Notes: generated from the letters alone by a model not told the origin. Counted from the stretch's first letter, positions 8,917-20,339 are shown. The stretch: DNA of 64,000 nucleotides from Chitinophaga sedimenti (GCF_023156195.1 NZ_JAKUKA010000001.1:248001-312000); one strand, 5' to 3'. Made by a program: numbers and translations.

Positions 8917-10781
8917 ATGAACCTCCGAACACCTCTATCCCTGATTTTACTAGGGTGCCTTGTTTGTTTTGCGGCGAGCAACGTTCAGGCGCAATCTTCA
9001 ACCATCAGGCAGCAGCAGCGGCAGCTGCTTTCCATTACGGACAGTATTGCGTTTGCCGACCAGCTTAATCGCATCGGTATGCTTTTTACATGAAAGATGT
9101 AGACAGTTGCTTTTACTATGGTATGACGGCAAAAGCGCTCTCGGCCCGGCTCCGGTATGCCAAAGGCGAAACGGATGCCGATAATGTAATTGCAGCTGCG
9201 TTATATTTCAGGGGGCTTTATAAGGAAGCACTGGAGCTGTTCAATAAATGCCTGATTGAATATCGGGAAACGGGAGATTCCTCCAACGTGGCACAGGCGC
9301 TCTCTAATATGTCTACGGTGTATACAGACCTCCACGACACCGCAAAGGCGATCAGTTTGGCCCGGCAGGGCTTTGAACTGGGGAGGCAGCTGGACGGCGA
9401 TAGTATCCAGACCTTGCTTTATCTCAATTATTGCTTAGATAATCCCCAGCTTCCCGAAGATACCATCCGGTACTACCTGGCTAAAGCACGGGCTAACGCA
9501 GAAAAATACAACGACCGTCCGATGCAGTCGTTGGCTATGCTCATGCTTCCGACTTATATGGTTGCTAATAACCGCATAGCGGAAGCTGTGCCCCTGATCA
9601 GGGAGGCACTTGATCATGCGCGCAATACGGGAATGGAGTACACGGAGATCAGTACCCTGGTCCTACTGGGCGATTGCATGAAAAATAAGCCAGACAGTGT
9701 GTTGGTTTACTACACAAAGGCACTCGATATTGCATCGAAAAATGGTTATGAAAATTTCAAGTTGCAGATATTACAGGTGATGCTGGAGAATTCGGAGCTG
9801 ATCGGCAACAAGGATCAGATCATCCATGTACAAAAATTGCTGGCATCCGCATTGGAAACGGACAATAGCAACCTGAAAAAATTCATCGGCGATTACACGA
9901 TTTATAGTGCCATCCGTGAGAAAAACCACCTGCTGGAGGCCGGGAACCGTAATAAGCTTACCAAAATATGGATGTTGGCGGCTATATGCGCCGCCTCGGT
10001 AATACTGATTGTTTTTATTTACTTCCAGTATCGTCGTTCCCGCCATAAAACTGAGATCATTTCCGGCCAGTACCAACAGTTGCAACATGCTATGACAGCG
10101 CTCGAACAGAGCCAGGCGGATAATACCCAGATGCTCAAAGTCGTGGCGCACGACCTCCGCAATCCTATTGGTGCAATGACGTCTATCGCCGGACTGATGC
10201 TGGATGAGGGTGCACGCACAGACGATGATCGTATGATGCTTGATTTGCTTAAGACCTCGGGGAGAACTCTCTCGAACTGGTAAATGACCTGTTGCTGATG
10301 CACAGCCGGTCCGAAGAGCTTACCAAAGAACCGGTAGACCTCTACGAGCTCCTGGAATACTGTATAGATCTGTTACAGTTCAAGGCAAAGGAAAAAAGAC
10401 AGCAGATATTCCTGGCGGCAGAACACCTGACCATCCAGATCAACCGGGGAAAGATCTGGCGGGTGATGAGCAATCTTATTACCAATGCCATCAAGTTCAG
10501 CCCGGAGGGTGCACGCATCCGGTGTTGATGGAGGTAAAAACAGAGCATGTGCAAATCAAGGTAGTGGATCTGGGTATTGGGGTGCCGGCAGACATGAAAG
10601 ATAAGATATTCGATATGTTTACCATCTCGCGGAGACCCGGAACAGCCGGCGAGCAGTCATTTGGTCTTGGCCTGTCTATTTCCAGGCAGATCATTGAGGC
10701 GCATGGCGGAACGATCTGGTGCGAGAGTTCTCCCGGTAATGGCAGTACTTTTTTGTGGAGTTGCCGAAGAAGGCCGTATAA
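8917..10781 (+). CDS. TPR-containing membrane sensor histidine kinase (four frame breaks)
   Basis: About 622 residues after repair. Order: signal peptide (MNLRTPLSLILLGCLVCF…VQAQ), periplasmic tetratricopeptide repeats (about residues 60-330), one membrane helix (IWMLAAICAASVILIVFIYF), a short coiled coil, the HisKA box VVAHDLRNPIGAM with the phosphorylated His, and a HATPase domain with N box NLITNAIKFSP, G1 DLGIGVP and G2 FGLGLSIS, ending in ELPKKAV. This is the architecture of Bacteroidota TPR-histidine kinases that lack a receiver domain; no response regulator gene is adjacent. All four breaks are one-base losses in homopolymers: T at 9083-9087, G at 10259-10262, G at 10521-10522 and T at 10749-10754. 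Each restores the expected sequence (for example GENSLELVNDLL). Confidence 0.88.
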
Positions 10782-10800
10782 TACAGTTAATCCGCGGTAT

Positions 10801-10836
10801 CGGCTGAAAAGCTCCTTTAAATTCTCAGCCGCTTTT
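10801..10836 (+). terminator. Probable terminator after the histidine kinase gene
   Basis: Stem CGGCTGA/TCAGCCG with a 17-base loop, followed by CTTTT. Located 20 bases after the stop codon inferred at 10779-10781. Confidence 0.5.
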
Positions 10837-10936
10837 CGTGCTCATCTCCCAGAAGCCCGATCGTTTAAATGATCGGCTCAGCGTCTTGCCAAAATAAGTA
10901 AGGTCATAGTCGTCGTAAGGTGGCCTTTTTGTTTAC

Positions 10937-11758
10937 TCACCGATGAGTGAAGCCGGCGTTTTGCATGCTTTTACGCCCCGGCATAAACGTAACCGCGATG
11001 CGCGGAACACGGGATATTTTACACTGCGGCTTCTCTATCACCTGGGCTATCGCTTCCTCCGCCACATCCACCAACACGGCTGCCCCGCCCCCGAGCGCGC
11101 ACCCGCCTTCATAAAAGCTCACCCCAAACGCCACAAATCCGCAACCGCTAAAGCCGGATGGCAACGCTGCCCGCAATGTAAGTCCCTCCGTCCACGCCGC
11201 ATCCAATGAAATATGCTCCGACACCACATTGTGATGCACAGCCCCGCCAGTCTCAAAATCCACCACCGCAAACGTCATATGGAACTTCATGTGCGTTGCG
11301 CCCGACGGATGCCGCACCAGCCTGTCAGGCCTGAACCCGGGCACCTCCACCACCGCCGATCCCGAAGCCATATCGATCTGGGAACTGTAATTGCCGCAAA
11401 ATGTATTGCTGAGTGTACTACGCGATCCGCCGAACTCGAACCGGCGCAGCAGGTTCAAACGGTCTTCTGAAGTAGCGGAAAATACCTTGCACAATACACT
11501 GGTAAGCCGGTTATGCATGCCTTTATCTTGGGTAGTAGATATCACCTCATGCAACGCCTGTCGCAGCACCTTCCCACTACTGCTGGCTTTCAGGAACCTG
11601 GACAGGCTGCGTCGCGTACCGGCAAATGCTTCATCGTGTAATACCTGTTCTCTTTTGGGGCCGGATTTGCGCCGTATTTTATAGCCATTGCACATGCGCA
11701 GGACAGTGTGTCCCTCCAGCATGGCATCCAGTTGTCGTTGTTGCTTTTTGTTGCTCAT
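10937..11758 (-). CDS. Hypothetical protein, 273 residues
   Basis: Not assigned to a named family. The N-terminal third is strongly basic (MSNKKQQRQLDAM…RRKSGPKREQ) without a signal peptide. A segment FAGTRRSLSRFLKASSSGKVLRQAL follows, and then an FGGSRSTLS motif and a mixed beta region with a long Gly/Ala stretch (GGCALGGGAAVLV) near the C-terminus. I recall similar lineage-specific proteins in Chitinophaga but cannot name a function. Codon use resembles the neighbouring GC-rich genes. It is monocistronic; its start lies 55 bases from a cluster of 10-bp-phased TGTCG repeats that may be its operator. Confidence 0.75.
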   Translation of the reverse strand: MSNKKQQRQLDAMLEGHTVLRMCNGYKIRRKSGPKREQVLHDEAFAGTRRSLSRFLKASSSGKVLRQALHEVISTTQDKGMHNRLTSVLCKVFSATSEDRLNLLRRFEFGGSRSTLSNTFCGNYSSQIDMASGSAVVEVPGFRPDRLVRHPSGATHMKFHMTFAVVDFETGGAVHHNVVSEHISLDAAWTEGLTLRAALPSGFSGCGFVAFGVSFYEGGCALGGGAAVLVDVAEEAIAQVIEKPQCKISRVPRIAVTFMPGRKSMQNAGFTHR

Positions 11759-11812
11759 AAACGATGGTTTTGAATGAAGTTAACAGCCTTTTCCGAATGA
11801 GCAAAAGGGCCC

Positions 11813-11856
11813 TGTCGCATCGTGTCGTAAGCTGTCGCAAAGTGTCGCAATTGTCG
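11813..11856. repeat. Five phased TGTCG direct repeats (operator candidate)
   Basis: TGTCG begins at 11813, 11823, 11833, 11843 and 11852; three copies extend to TGTCGCA. The spacing of about 10 bases puts all copies on one face of the helix. They lie between two divergently transcribed genes, 55 bases upstream of the start at 11758. Confidence 0.75.
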
Positions 11857-11996
11857 TTTTTGACGCGTTTTTTTACTTAGGAATGACATACTGATTTCAT
11901 GCTTTTACTACTGTAATTCTATTATGATTCTACTGTTAGTGCATTAATACTGGCATGCAAGGCCTTTGTAAGCGCATGCCAGAGCCATGAAAATTA

Positions 11997-12027
11997 TTGA
12001 ATTAATAGCCCTGCCCGATTATCTTTG
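11997..12027 (+). promoter_or_regulatory. Promoter of the GH97 gene
   Basis: TTG at 11997-11999, a 20-base spacer and TATCTTTG at 12020-12027, a full match to TANNTTTG. The GH97 start codon follows at 12059, giving a leader of roughly 25 bases. Confidence 0.65.
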
Positions 12028-12058
12028 TTATCATAGTTATGAAAAATCAGGTATCGGC

Positions 12059-13992
12059 ATGAAAAGAGGAATTATTGTATTATTGACATTTATAGCTACG
12101 GGTATAGGTGCAACGGCGCAAGATGTAGTTGTTTCATCACCGGATAAACAGGTACAGGTGAAGGTGACTGTTCAGGCAGGTAAACCCGTTTACTCGGTGG
12201 TGTTTAAAGGACAGACCTTCCTGGAACCGTCGCCGCTCGGGGTGGCTACGAATGTGGGTGACTTCAGCCAGCAGATGACTTACGTCAGTCATAAGGAAAA
12301 CCGAGTGGAGGAATCTTATACCTTGCCCAGTATCAAAAAGAGCCAGGTGACTTATGTGGCCAACGAACTGGTTACCATGTTGCAAAATCCCGGTAAACAG
12401 GCTATCGAAATTATTTTCAGGGTGAGCAATAATGATGTTGCCTTCAGATATAAAATACTGCGCAGCGGGAAACCAGCCGCCTGCCTGGTCCTGGAAAAGG
12501 AATTGTCCGGTTTCGATTTCCCACAGCAAACTACCACGTTCCTTACGCCGCAGGCAACCCCGATGATCGGCTGGGAGCGCACCAAACCGAGTTATGAGGA
12601 AGAATATACCGCCGATGCGCCGCTTGGCGCACCGTCCAAATATGGCGTAGGGTTCACCTTTCCGGCCTTATTCCGCATTGGCGCCAGCGGATGGGCATTG
12701 GTATCCGAAACCGGCGTAAGCGGGGCGTATTGCGGCTCCAAATTAAGCGAGGGAACTAAAGAAGGGCTTTACACCATTGCGTTCCCCGAGCCGGGGAAAA
12801 CAACGGCATCGGCAGCGTTACGCCAGCGCTGGCCTTCCCGGCCGAAACACCCTGGCGTACCATCACGATTGGCAGCAGCCTGCAGCCGATCGTTGAAACC
12901 ACGGTCGCCTCCGATCTGGTCAAACCTTTAATGGCGCCCACCAAAGACTACAGCTATGGCCGTTCCGTATGGAGCTGGATCATGTGGCAGGATGGCAGCA
13001 TCAACTATGACGATCAGCTTAAGTATATTGATCTTGCCGCTGCAATGGGCTACGAATACAGCCTCGTCGACAATTGGTGGGATACCCGCATCGGGCGCGA
13101 AAAGGTGGAGCAACTGGCAGCATATGCGAAATCGAAAAACGTGAGCCTGATGTTGTGGTACAACTCCAACGGCTTCTGGAACGATGCGCCGCAAGGACCC
13201 AAACAATGCATGAATACGGCCATCGCCCGCGAAAAGGAAATGGCATGGTTAAAGAAGATAGGGGTAAAAGGAATCAAGGTAGACTTCTTCGGCGGCGACA
13301 AGCAGGTAACGATGCAACTATACGAAGATATCCTTGCAGATGCTAACCGCTATGGCCTGCTCGTGATCTTCCATGGCGCCACCATGCCCCGCGGCTGGGA
13401 GCGCATGTATCCCAACTACGCCGGCAGCGAAGCCGTACTGGCCTCAGAAAACCTGATCTTTACACAGCACGCCAATGATATGGAGGCCTTCAACGCCACG
13501 CTGCATCCGTTCATCAGGAACGCTACCGGCGCCATGGAGTTTGGCCCCGTATTGCTGAATAAGCGCCATAACCGCAATAACAATGGTGGCACCATACGCA
13601 AAACAACCGATGTGTTCCAGCTCGCAACAGCGGTATTATTTCAAAATCCCGTACAGGTGTTTTCGCTGGCGCCCAACAACCTGCAGGATGCGCCGGCCCT
13701 CGCCATCGACTTTATGAAACACGTACCGACCACCTGGGACGAAACCCGCTTCATTGACGGGTATCCTGGCAAATTTGTGGTGTTGGCCCGCCGTCATAAG
13801 GATAAATGGTACCTGGCGGCCGTTAATGCGCAGCAGGAAACATTGAAGCTGAAAGTAGATGTGCGCATGTTGGGCAAAGGAGCGCTGGTGAAGTATGCAG
13901 ACGATAAGGACCGCAATCCTGTAAAGGAGAAGGTGGTTCCGGATAAGAAAGGGTTGGTGAGTATTGAGGTGAAGATGGGGGAGGGGTTGTAA
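12059..13992 (+). CDS. Glycoside hydrolase family 97 (alpha-glucosidase/alpha-galactosidase type), one frame break
   Basis: Secreted enzyme of about 644 residues with a signal peptide (MKRGIIVLLTFIATGIGATAQ). The N-terminal beta-sandwich domain of GH97 (SPDKQVQVKVTV…) is followed by the TIM barrel (GRSVWSWIMWQDGS, MGYEYSLVDNWWD, KVDFFGGDKQ) and a C-terminal beta domain. The Asp in KVDF matches the nucleophile of the retaining GH97 branch rather than the glutamates of inverting SusB, so alpha-galactosidase-like activity is more likely; this is inference from remembered family features. The start at 12059 is preferred over the open frame from 11987 because it begins the signal peptide after the promoter. 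One G is missing in the run at 12793-12796; with it the sequence reads EPGENNGIGSVTPALAFPAE without interruption. Confidence 0.9.
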
Positions 13993-14008
13993 TAACGAAT
14001 TAAGATAA

Positions 14009-14034
14009 AAGGCCGGTCCACACAGACCGGCCTT
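14009..14034. terminator. Bidirectional terminator between GH97 and the DUF6055 gene
   Basis: Perfect 10-bp stem AAGGCCGGTC/GACCGGCCTT with a 6-base loop and short A/T flanks, between convergent genes. Confidence 0.7.
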
Positions 14035-14040
14035 AAAATG

Positions 14041-16670
14041 CTACCTATTTAAAATGACTTTTGCCGTCCCGCTCCCAGACGCCCCTACAGCCCTTATCAG
14101 GTAAACGCCCGACGCACCGGCTAACTGCGATTTATCCATCTTCACTTCTCTTTGCTTAAATAAGTTTTGTTGATGTAACACCTTGCCCTGCATATCGCTG
14201 ATATACAGGTTCACATCTTCTTCCACCCTGAACCCGCTCAGCTTCACCGTAAACACCGATTGCACGGGGTTAGGCGCTACCGTTACCTTCAGTTCCGCCG
14301 TCTCTATTTTCGGCGCCTCCACCAACTGTGCCGCCATGCGTGCCGTGGATGGTGTGCCCAGTACCCGCCATTCCAGGATGCCGGTCGACTGCGTAGTATT
14401 CAGCATGCTCACACGCAGCTGGTTAGTGGTGACGCCGGTAACCGCCAGCACGTTGTTCGCATCCTTTACCCGCGGGATAGGGCCATAGTTCACCCACGTC
14501 GAAGTAGCGTTATTATAATACTGCAACGTGGCTGTCGTTGGCGTGAGCACCCCGCCATTATCATCGAACCAATACACTTCTACCGATGATATGTTGTAAT
14601 TCGAAGGCCAGGTGTACTGCACCCACTGCGTTGAATTTGGATTGTTCCAGTTGCCATAGGCGCCGTGCGACTTATCATTTGAATTAGCCGGTGGAAAGCC
14701 ATCATTCAGCGCTGCAATGGTTTCCCACGATGATACATAGGACGTGGTGGCCGTTGCCAGCGGTGCAATATTAGACGTGCCGCCGCCGCTACAGCCGATG
14801 GCGGTCCAGGCCATCTGGGCATCGGTAAAGTTGGAATAGCTGGAATTGATGTCGATATTAGAGCTGTGCGTAGCGCCCAGGCCATCACAATTACTACGGC
14901 CATTGTTACCATGCGGTGTTTGCAGGTAAACGCCGGCGGTAGAACAGCTGCCGATTTCCGCATCGCCACCGACGATCACGTTGGTGCCGCCATAGGTCAC
15001 GCCGTAGCCCCAGCCGTTTTCCCGGACGATCGCATTGCCGGATACATTCGTGTTTACCAGCACGGCGGCATCTGTAATCTGCGCGCTGCCCGTGTACGTA
15101 CCGCCGTACACATTACAGTCGCCGCTAAAGGCAACGGAGCTGCTGGCCGTCACGTTTTCCAGCCGGGCCGTACCATTTACGGTAACAGAGCCGGAGAGAT
15201 TAGAACTGCCGACCACCATCGCTTTGGGGCCTACATATACCGATGCGGCCACTGTTGCGGAGTTGGCCACCCAGCCGCCGCCATTGCTATGCGCATGACC
15301 GGCGTACAACGCTTTTACATCTGCCCTGAAATTAGATTGATAGCCTTCCGGTACCGCGTTCTCGATACGTAGCTCGTAAGGATAACGATGGATGCGCGGC
15401 CAGCCGGGTTCCCATACATAATCGTGTTTTGAGGTGGGGGCGCCCATCACCACGAGGTAAAGTTTGGAAGATGCGTTTGTCAGGGTGTACTGTGCTTCGC
15501 CGTCCGAAGTAGATTGCATGGCGCCGTATATCGGTGTGCCGCCGGAAGTGACCTCCACAAAGCCCCAGCGCCAGCCGGCCTGGGCGTTTACTTCGGTATG
15601 TCCCTTGAATTTAATGTGTACGGTGTTGGACGAGCAGTTCGGGTATAAAGGAATAATATTCATGCCATAGTCCTGCGGCGCCGGTGTTTGGGTACAATGT
15701 ACCGGCTGGTGGTGGCGCTGATCTGGTTAAGTATCGTGTATTCCCGCCACAGCCAATGGTTTTCGGCGGCCGTGGTTTTGTAAATATTGATCTGTGCCCG
15801 CATGTCGGCCCCAAATCCCTGTGCCGGGTAATCGTAATTCACTTCCCGTTTGGCGTAATCGTACATGGCATTGCATAACTGCGCCTGCGTCCAGCCGCTG
15901 ATCCGGCGCCATGTTTCCATGGCGGTTTCGTTAGCATTCGATTCCCGCCACAGCCGGTTCACCGTATTCACGCCGCCATAGTTTTGCTGAATGTTCATGA
16001 GCCACCTGAAAGTGGCGTAGTGATGGCGGGTAGAGGCTACGTGGAAGTGGCGCGTCATCAGCCAGCGGGGAAGGTCATCGCTGGCAAAGGTGGGGAACTG
16101 GAGACAACGCATGTAGTTGGCATGTGCTTCCCAGAAAAAGCCGGCAGGCTCCCAGCCCGTAAACCCTCCGCCACTGGGCCGGAAGTCGATGCGGTTTTGT
16201 CCCTGGAACGCATGCGCCAGTTCATGTGCAATCACATAGGGGTCACGCGTAGCGTTCGGATGGATCCACATGGCGCCGATCATGCCATCGTATTCTCCGC
16301 CAAACGCCCAGCCCGTGGGGCCGCCGGTGCCATTGTAGGTATCGTTCATCACGATAATCATTTTATACAGGCCGAGTTTGCCGGAGTTATCGTGGAATCC
16401 TACGGTGTTGACGAAATAATTGAAACTGGCTTCGAGGTAACCCGCAATGACCGCGGGGTCAAAACGGAGGTTCGGATCTGCATAAGTGGAAGGATTGGCG
16501 CCCACTTTCGCGCCCCAGAAAATAACGAAGTTCGTGGATTCGTACTTGTAGTTCGGGCTCCATTCATTCCAGGGCGCGGTGCTGAATTGCGTGGGAATGT
16601 AAACGGTTTTCGCGATACTGCTGGTACATAAAATAGTGATAAAACTAAAGAAGAGTAGAAGCGTTTTCAT
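14041..16670 (-). CDS. Large secreted DUF6055-type protein with HExxH site, F5/8-type lectin domain and T9SS sorting tail (one frame break)
   Basis: About 876 residues. A signal peptide (MKTLLLFFSFITILCTSSIA) is followed by a metallopeptidase-like domain with AHELAHAFQ, an HExxH site, and a downstream EAHANYM segment that may supply a further ligand. Next come a beta-rich domain, a stretch of short repeats resembling a left-handed beta helix (SGSVTVNGTARLENV, VSGNAIVREN, VGGDAEIG), an F5/8 type C-like carbohydrate-binding domain (SYVSSWETIAALNDG, STQWVQYTW, VEVYWFDDNGG) and a C-terminal type IX secretion sorting domain (VAPNPVQSVF … GVYLIRA … KVILNR). The protein should be exported by T9SS to the surface or medium. 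One base is missing in a G run (plus strand 15690-15692); restoring it joins YIVP to QTPAPQDYGMNII. Substrate unknown. Confidence 0.8.
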
Positions 16671-16940
16671 ACTTGGAGGATTTATATTGGTTATAAACAA
16701 AGTAGTAGCGGTCCGCGCTTTCGCAGCAGAAAAAAGAAGGATTCTACAAGTGTCTGTTTATAAGGGGCGCGGAATTGTGCTATCTGATGTGACTTTGGAA
16801 TTTTTCTTCTATGCGCCTGGGCTCTCTCGCGTTGTAGAAGCGATTAATTGTTAGATCGACAATTAAAAGTAGCACGATAACAGTTGTGGCTACACACAGA
16901 TATTAACATGTACCGGGCAGATATTGCTCAATTTGAGATG

Positions 16941-19900
16941 CTACTGCGCTTCCAGCTCATACACGCCGGCCGGCAGCTCAAACACCTGTTTGTCGCCACG
17001 TTGTCCGATGTATTTAACGCCTTTTACGTCGGCTAAGGATTGCCCCTTTTCCCGGATGTTGTTGGCCCGTATCAGCAAATTCGCCGACGTATTCGCCGGT
17101 ATCACTACGCGATAATTAATAGTAGTACCTGTTATCTTCCACGAGCTCTCGATACGACCATACATCGATTCATAAAACCCTTCCGCATGCGTAATGCTTT
17201 TTGTCGGATCGGGCTCCGGGCATAGCACGAAATGCTTAAAGCCGGGGCTCTGCTCATCTCGGGCAATACCCAGCGAGCGCCCTAACATCCATGCTCCAAC
17301 GGCGCCAAATGAGTAGTGGTTAAAGGAGTTCATATTGTTATTGCCGCCGAATCCATCGGTATGCGTGTAGGAGTTGAGACGCTCCCAGATGGTAGTGGCG
17401 CCTTGTTTTACAGGGTATAACCAGGAAGGGTAGGAGGTTTGTTGCAACAGTTTATATGCCACGGCTTGATCCGACAGGGCAGGCAGTATGGCGGCCGTGC
17501 CAATGAACCCGGTCATTAAGGAATACGCCGGCAGTTCCCGGCCATCATCCGACTTATTCGTTCTGATAACGGTGGTGGCCAGATTTGCCGCTGCCTGTTG
17601 CGGGTCCGTGAATACATTCAGCGCCAGCGGCACGGCGTAAGAAGCCTGGTTGTCGATCAGCTTGCCACGGAAGGCGGTTTTACCGTTATCGATGTAGGTC
17701 TTGTTGAAGAATGCTTTTCTTTCCGCATAAAGTTTTTCGAAGCTGGCGGCATCTTCTTTCTTTTGTAAAATGAGCGCTATTTTCCGCATCACGTCCAGGT
17801 CGTACACGAAGTAGGCTTCCCATAACAGCGATTTTTCTGTCCTGTCGTATTCCGGGCTCAGCCAGTCGCCCAAGCTGCCCCAGTTCTTCCTGTCTTTATC
17901 GTCTAATACATGCGTGGTGCTGTCGATGCGGGTGCGCAGAAAGGTGATATAACGTTTCATGGCGGTGTAGTGCTCCTGCAGCAGACTTTCATCTCCATAC
18001 TGAAGATAACTCTGCCAGGCCACCGTAATGCCCGCACTGCCCCACAATACGCCGCCAAATCCGCCGCCGATCGGCGCTACGTCGGAGAAGCAGCCGTCTG
18101 CCCGCTGTACGTCCCTCATGGCCCGCATATGCCTTTTCAGGAAGAGAGGAAGGTCGGCGAGGTAAGTGGCGGTTTCTGAAAATACGGAGATGTCACCACT
18201 CCATCCCAGGCGTTCATTGCGCTGCGGACAATCGGTCGGGATCGAAATAAAGTTGCCGCGGGCCGACCAATTAATATTATTCCATAACTTGTTGACGTCG
18301 GGGTTGGAGGTGGAATAGCCGGCAGTGGATTGATGAATGGAACTGAGTACCCTCGCCTTAATGGCGCTGAGCGGTAATGCTTTTTCAATGCCTGTTACCT
18401 CAATATAGCGGAAGCCGTGATAGGTAAACCGTGGCGTAATAGCTTCCTTTCCGCCACGTGTGATGTAGATATCCTGCGCCATGGCTGCCCGTATATTCTC
18501 CAGCATGATCATGCCGACATGCCCCTTGTATTCGGGCAGGTCGGGATACGTTACTTCCGCAAAGCGCAGTTTTATTTCTTTTCCCGCTTTAAGATTATCT
18601 AATGTGATATGCGGAACACCGGCAATATTTTGCCCCATGTCGTACACGAAAACGCCTGGGCGGGTTTCCGTGACGGAGGTGGCGTTAAGTTCCGCTATCT
18701 CTCTTACCGCGTCGCCAAACTGACCGACGATATCGAGATGGTCGAAGTTGTTGGCAAGCGGCATATCGGGCGCATTGCTTTTAGGGTCGTTGTTCACATG
18801 ACCGTCCGTTGATACGGTTACTGATTGGTGCCAGTGGCTGTCGTTATAACCCGCGGTGGACCAGTCTTGCACCGCTGCTTCTTTGGAGGCATCATATACC
18901 TCGCCCTGGAAGAAGCTGCTGTAGACGGTGGGGCCATCGTTAAAGTAGCGCCAGGAGGCCGGATCAGTAACAATCACTTCTTCTTTTCCATCGGTATGTG
19001 TGATCACCAGTTTCGCCAGCAATGACTGCCGGTCGCCAAAAACATTCCAGGCTTCTCCCATATAAGTGCTGCCGCCGCTCCACCAGCCCTCGCCGAGGAT
19101 AGCGCCGATGGCGTTCTTGCCCTGTTTAATTTCCTTTGTAACATCGAATGTCTGGTAAAGCTGTGTGAGGTTGTACTGTGTGCAGCCAGGATTAAAGTAA
19201 TCGTTCCCGATCCTGTGGCCATTCACATACAGATCATAAATCCCGCGCGCGGTTACGTACAGCCGGGCCTTCGCGATGGGGGCCTGGCGTGCCGTGAACA
19301 CCGTACGAAGCATAGGCATCGCATTCCTGGATGGATCTGATACCCGGAATCCAGCCGTGGTAGTTACGTTGGGTAATGTACGCAGCGTATTCGAAGGGTT
19401 CCTGTAGTTGCACACCTTAATATCTGACCAATGCACCAGTTGCTTTTCCGGCACCCGGAAGCCGATGTTGGCTACCAAGGGGAAGGCTATGTAGTCACCG
19501 CCCTGTCCAAGCGGGTTCATACCGGCCTGGCCCACCAGGTGTTCATTAATATAAAACTTTGTATTCCCCATCACGGAAGAAATATGCACGGAATGCTTAT
19601 CACGGCAGTTGCGCTCGTTGATGATTGCCTGTGGTATAGGAAACGATTTAAGGGGAACATCACGTTTATCGGCAGGCGCATACCCTACCCGGTAGATGTT
19701 CAGCAACGCAGGCATTTTTGATATGTCCAGTTCTGCCAGGATGTAGGAGCTGTCGCGCGCATTTTCCAGGTGGTAGATATTTTTATGCCGGTCCATCAAC
19801 CGCGGATCATTGGCGCCGTACACAAAACCCGCGCGGGTACTATTTTCATCAAACTGGATACTATAGCTTATTTTGAACACGGGAAGATAATCCGAATAGA

Positions 19901-20339
19901 AGGGCAGGTCGTTGTCGTCGCCCCCGATCCACTGCGCGTTGTTCCAGGCTGCTTTGCCGGTCATCAGTCCTGTTTCGAACCACGAGTCCGCGGTGAGTTT
20001 CCTTTTAGTTTGATCCCAGACCGCCAGCGACCAGGAGTAACGGGTTTGCGGGGAGAGCTTTTTTCCCTGGTAAATGATATTTAGCGAGTTGCTGGTGTTT
20101 ACTTTCCCGGAGTTCCAAACTTCCATGCCCTTTTCATCTTTCACGATTAGCTGGTAAGACTGCTGCGCTGCACCGCGTTGGGTGGCGTTCATTTTCCAGC
20201 TGAACCTGGGGGCGGGAATATCTATGCCCAAAGGCGTTACCGCATATTCTGTTTTTAAACCGCCGATGGATGTTTGTGCGGTGGCGAGGATTGGGCTGTT
20301 GATGAGCAGTAAATGAAGTGCGAATGTCTTTAATTTCAT
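16941..20339 (-). CDS. Alpha-L-rhamnosidase, glycoside hydrolase family 78
   Basis: Intact secreted enzyme of about 1132 residues; the start at 20339 (MKLKTFALHLLL…LATAQ) gives a signal peptide, while the longer frame from 20414 does not. Domain order is that of bacterial rhamnosidases: N-terminal beta domains (LKTEYAVTPLGIDIPAPRFSW), the carbohydrate-binding-like domain with YDLYVNGHRIG and ILGEGWWSG, and the (alpha/alpha)6 catalytic domain with the conserved IPTDCPQRNERLGWSGD block (acidic catalytic residues), ADLPLFLKRHMRAMRDVQ and TIWERLNSYTHTDGFG, then a C-terminal beta domain. It releases terminal L-rhamnose from glycans or glycosides. Transcribed alone; a second, more divergent GH78-like gene lies at 52.0-54.3 kb. 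Confidence 0.93.
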   Translation of the reverse strand: MKLKTFALHLLLINSPILATAQTSIGGLKTEYAVTPLGIDIPAPRFSWKMNATQRGAAQQSYQLIVKDEKGMEVWNSGKVNTSNSLNIIYQGKKLSPQTRYSWSLAVWDQTKRKLTADSWFETGLMTGKAAWNNAQWIGGDDNDLPFYSDYLPVFKISYSIQFDENSTRAGFVYGANDPRLMDRHKNIYHLENARDSSYILAELDISKMPALLNIYRVGYAPADKRDVPLKSFPIPQAIINERNCRDKHSVHISSVMGNTKFYINEHLVGQAGMNPLGQGGDYIAFPLVANIGFRVPEKQLVHWSDIKVCNYRNPSNTLRTLPNVTTTAGFRVSDPSRNAMPMLRTVFTARQAPIAKARLYVTARGIYDLYVNGHRIGNDYFNPGCTQYNLTQLYQTFDVTKEIKQGKNAIGAILGEGWWSGGSTYMGEAWNVFGDRQSLLAKLVITHTDGKEEVIVTDPASWRYFNDGPTVYSSFFQGEVYDASKEAAVQDWSTAGYNDSHWHQSVTVSTDGHVNNDPKSNAPDMPLANNFDHLDIVGQFGDAVREIAELNATSVTETRPGVFVYDMGQNIAGVPHITLDNLKAGKEIKLRFAEVTYPDLPEYKGHVGMIMLENIRAAMAQDIYITRGGKEAITPRFTYHGFRYIEVTGIEKALPLSAIKARVLSSIHQSTAGYSTSNPDVNKLWNNINWSARGNFISIPTDCPQRNERLGWSGDISVFSETATYLADLPLFLKRHMRAMRDVQRADGCFSDVAPIGGGFGGVLWGSAGITVAWQSYLQYGDESLLQEHYTAMKRYITFLRTRIDSTTHVLDDKDRKNWGSLGDWLSPEYDRTEKSLLWEAYFVYDLDVMRKIALILQKKEDAASFEKLYAERKAFFNKTYIDNGKTAFRGKLIDNQASYAVPLALNVFTDPQQAAANLATTVIRTNKSDDGRELPAYSLMTGFIGTAAILPALSDQAVAYKLLQQTSYPSWLYPVKQGATTIWERLNSYTHTDGFGGNNNMNSFNHYSFGAVGAWMLGRSLGIARDEQSPGFKHFVLCPEPDPTKSITHAEGFYESMYGRIESSWKITGTTINYRVVIPANTSANLLIRANNIREKGQSLADVKGVKYIGQRGDKQVFELPAGVYELEAQ

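Noticed and set aside
11813..11856. TGTCG repeats as a small CRISPR array
   Set aside because: Units are 10 bp with no spacers of usual length and no cas genes.
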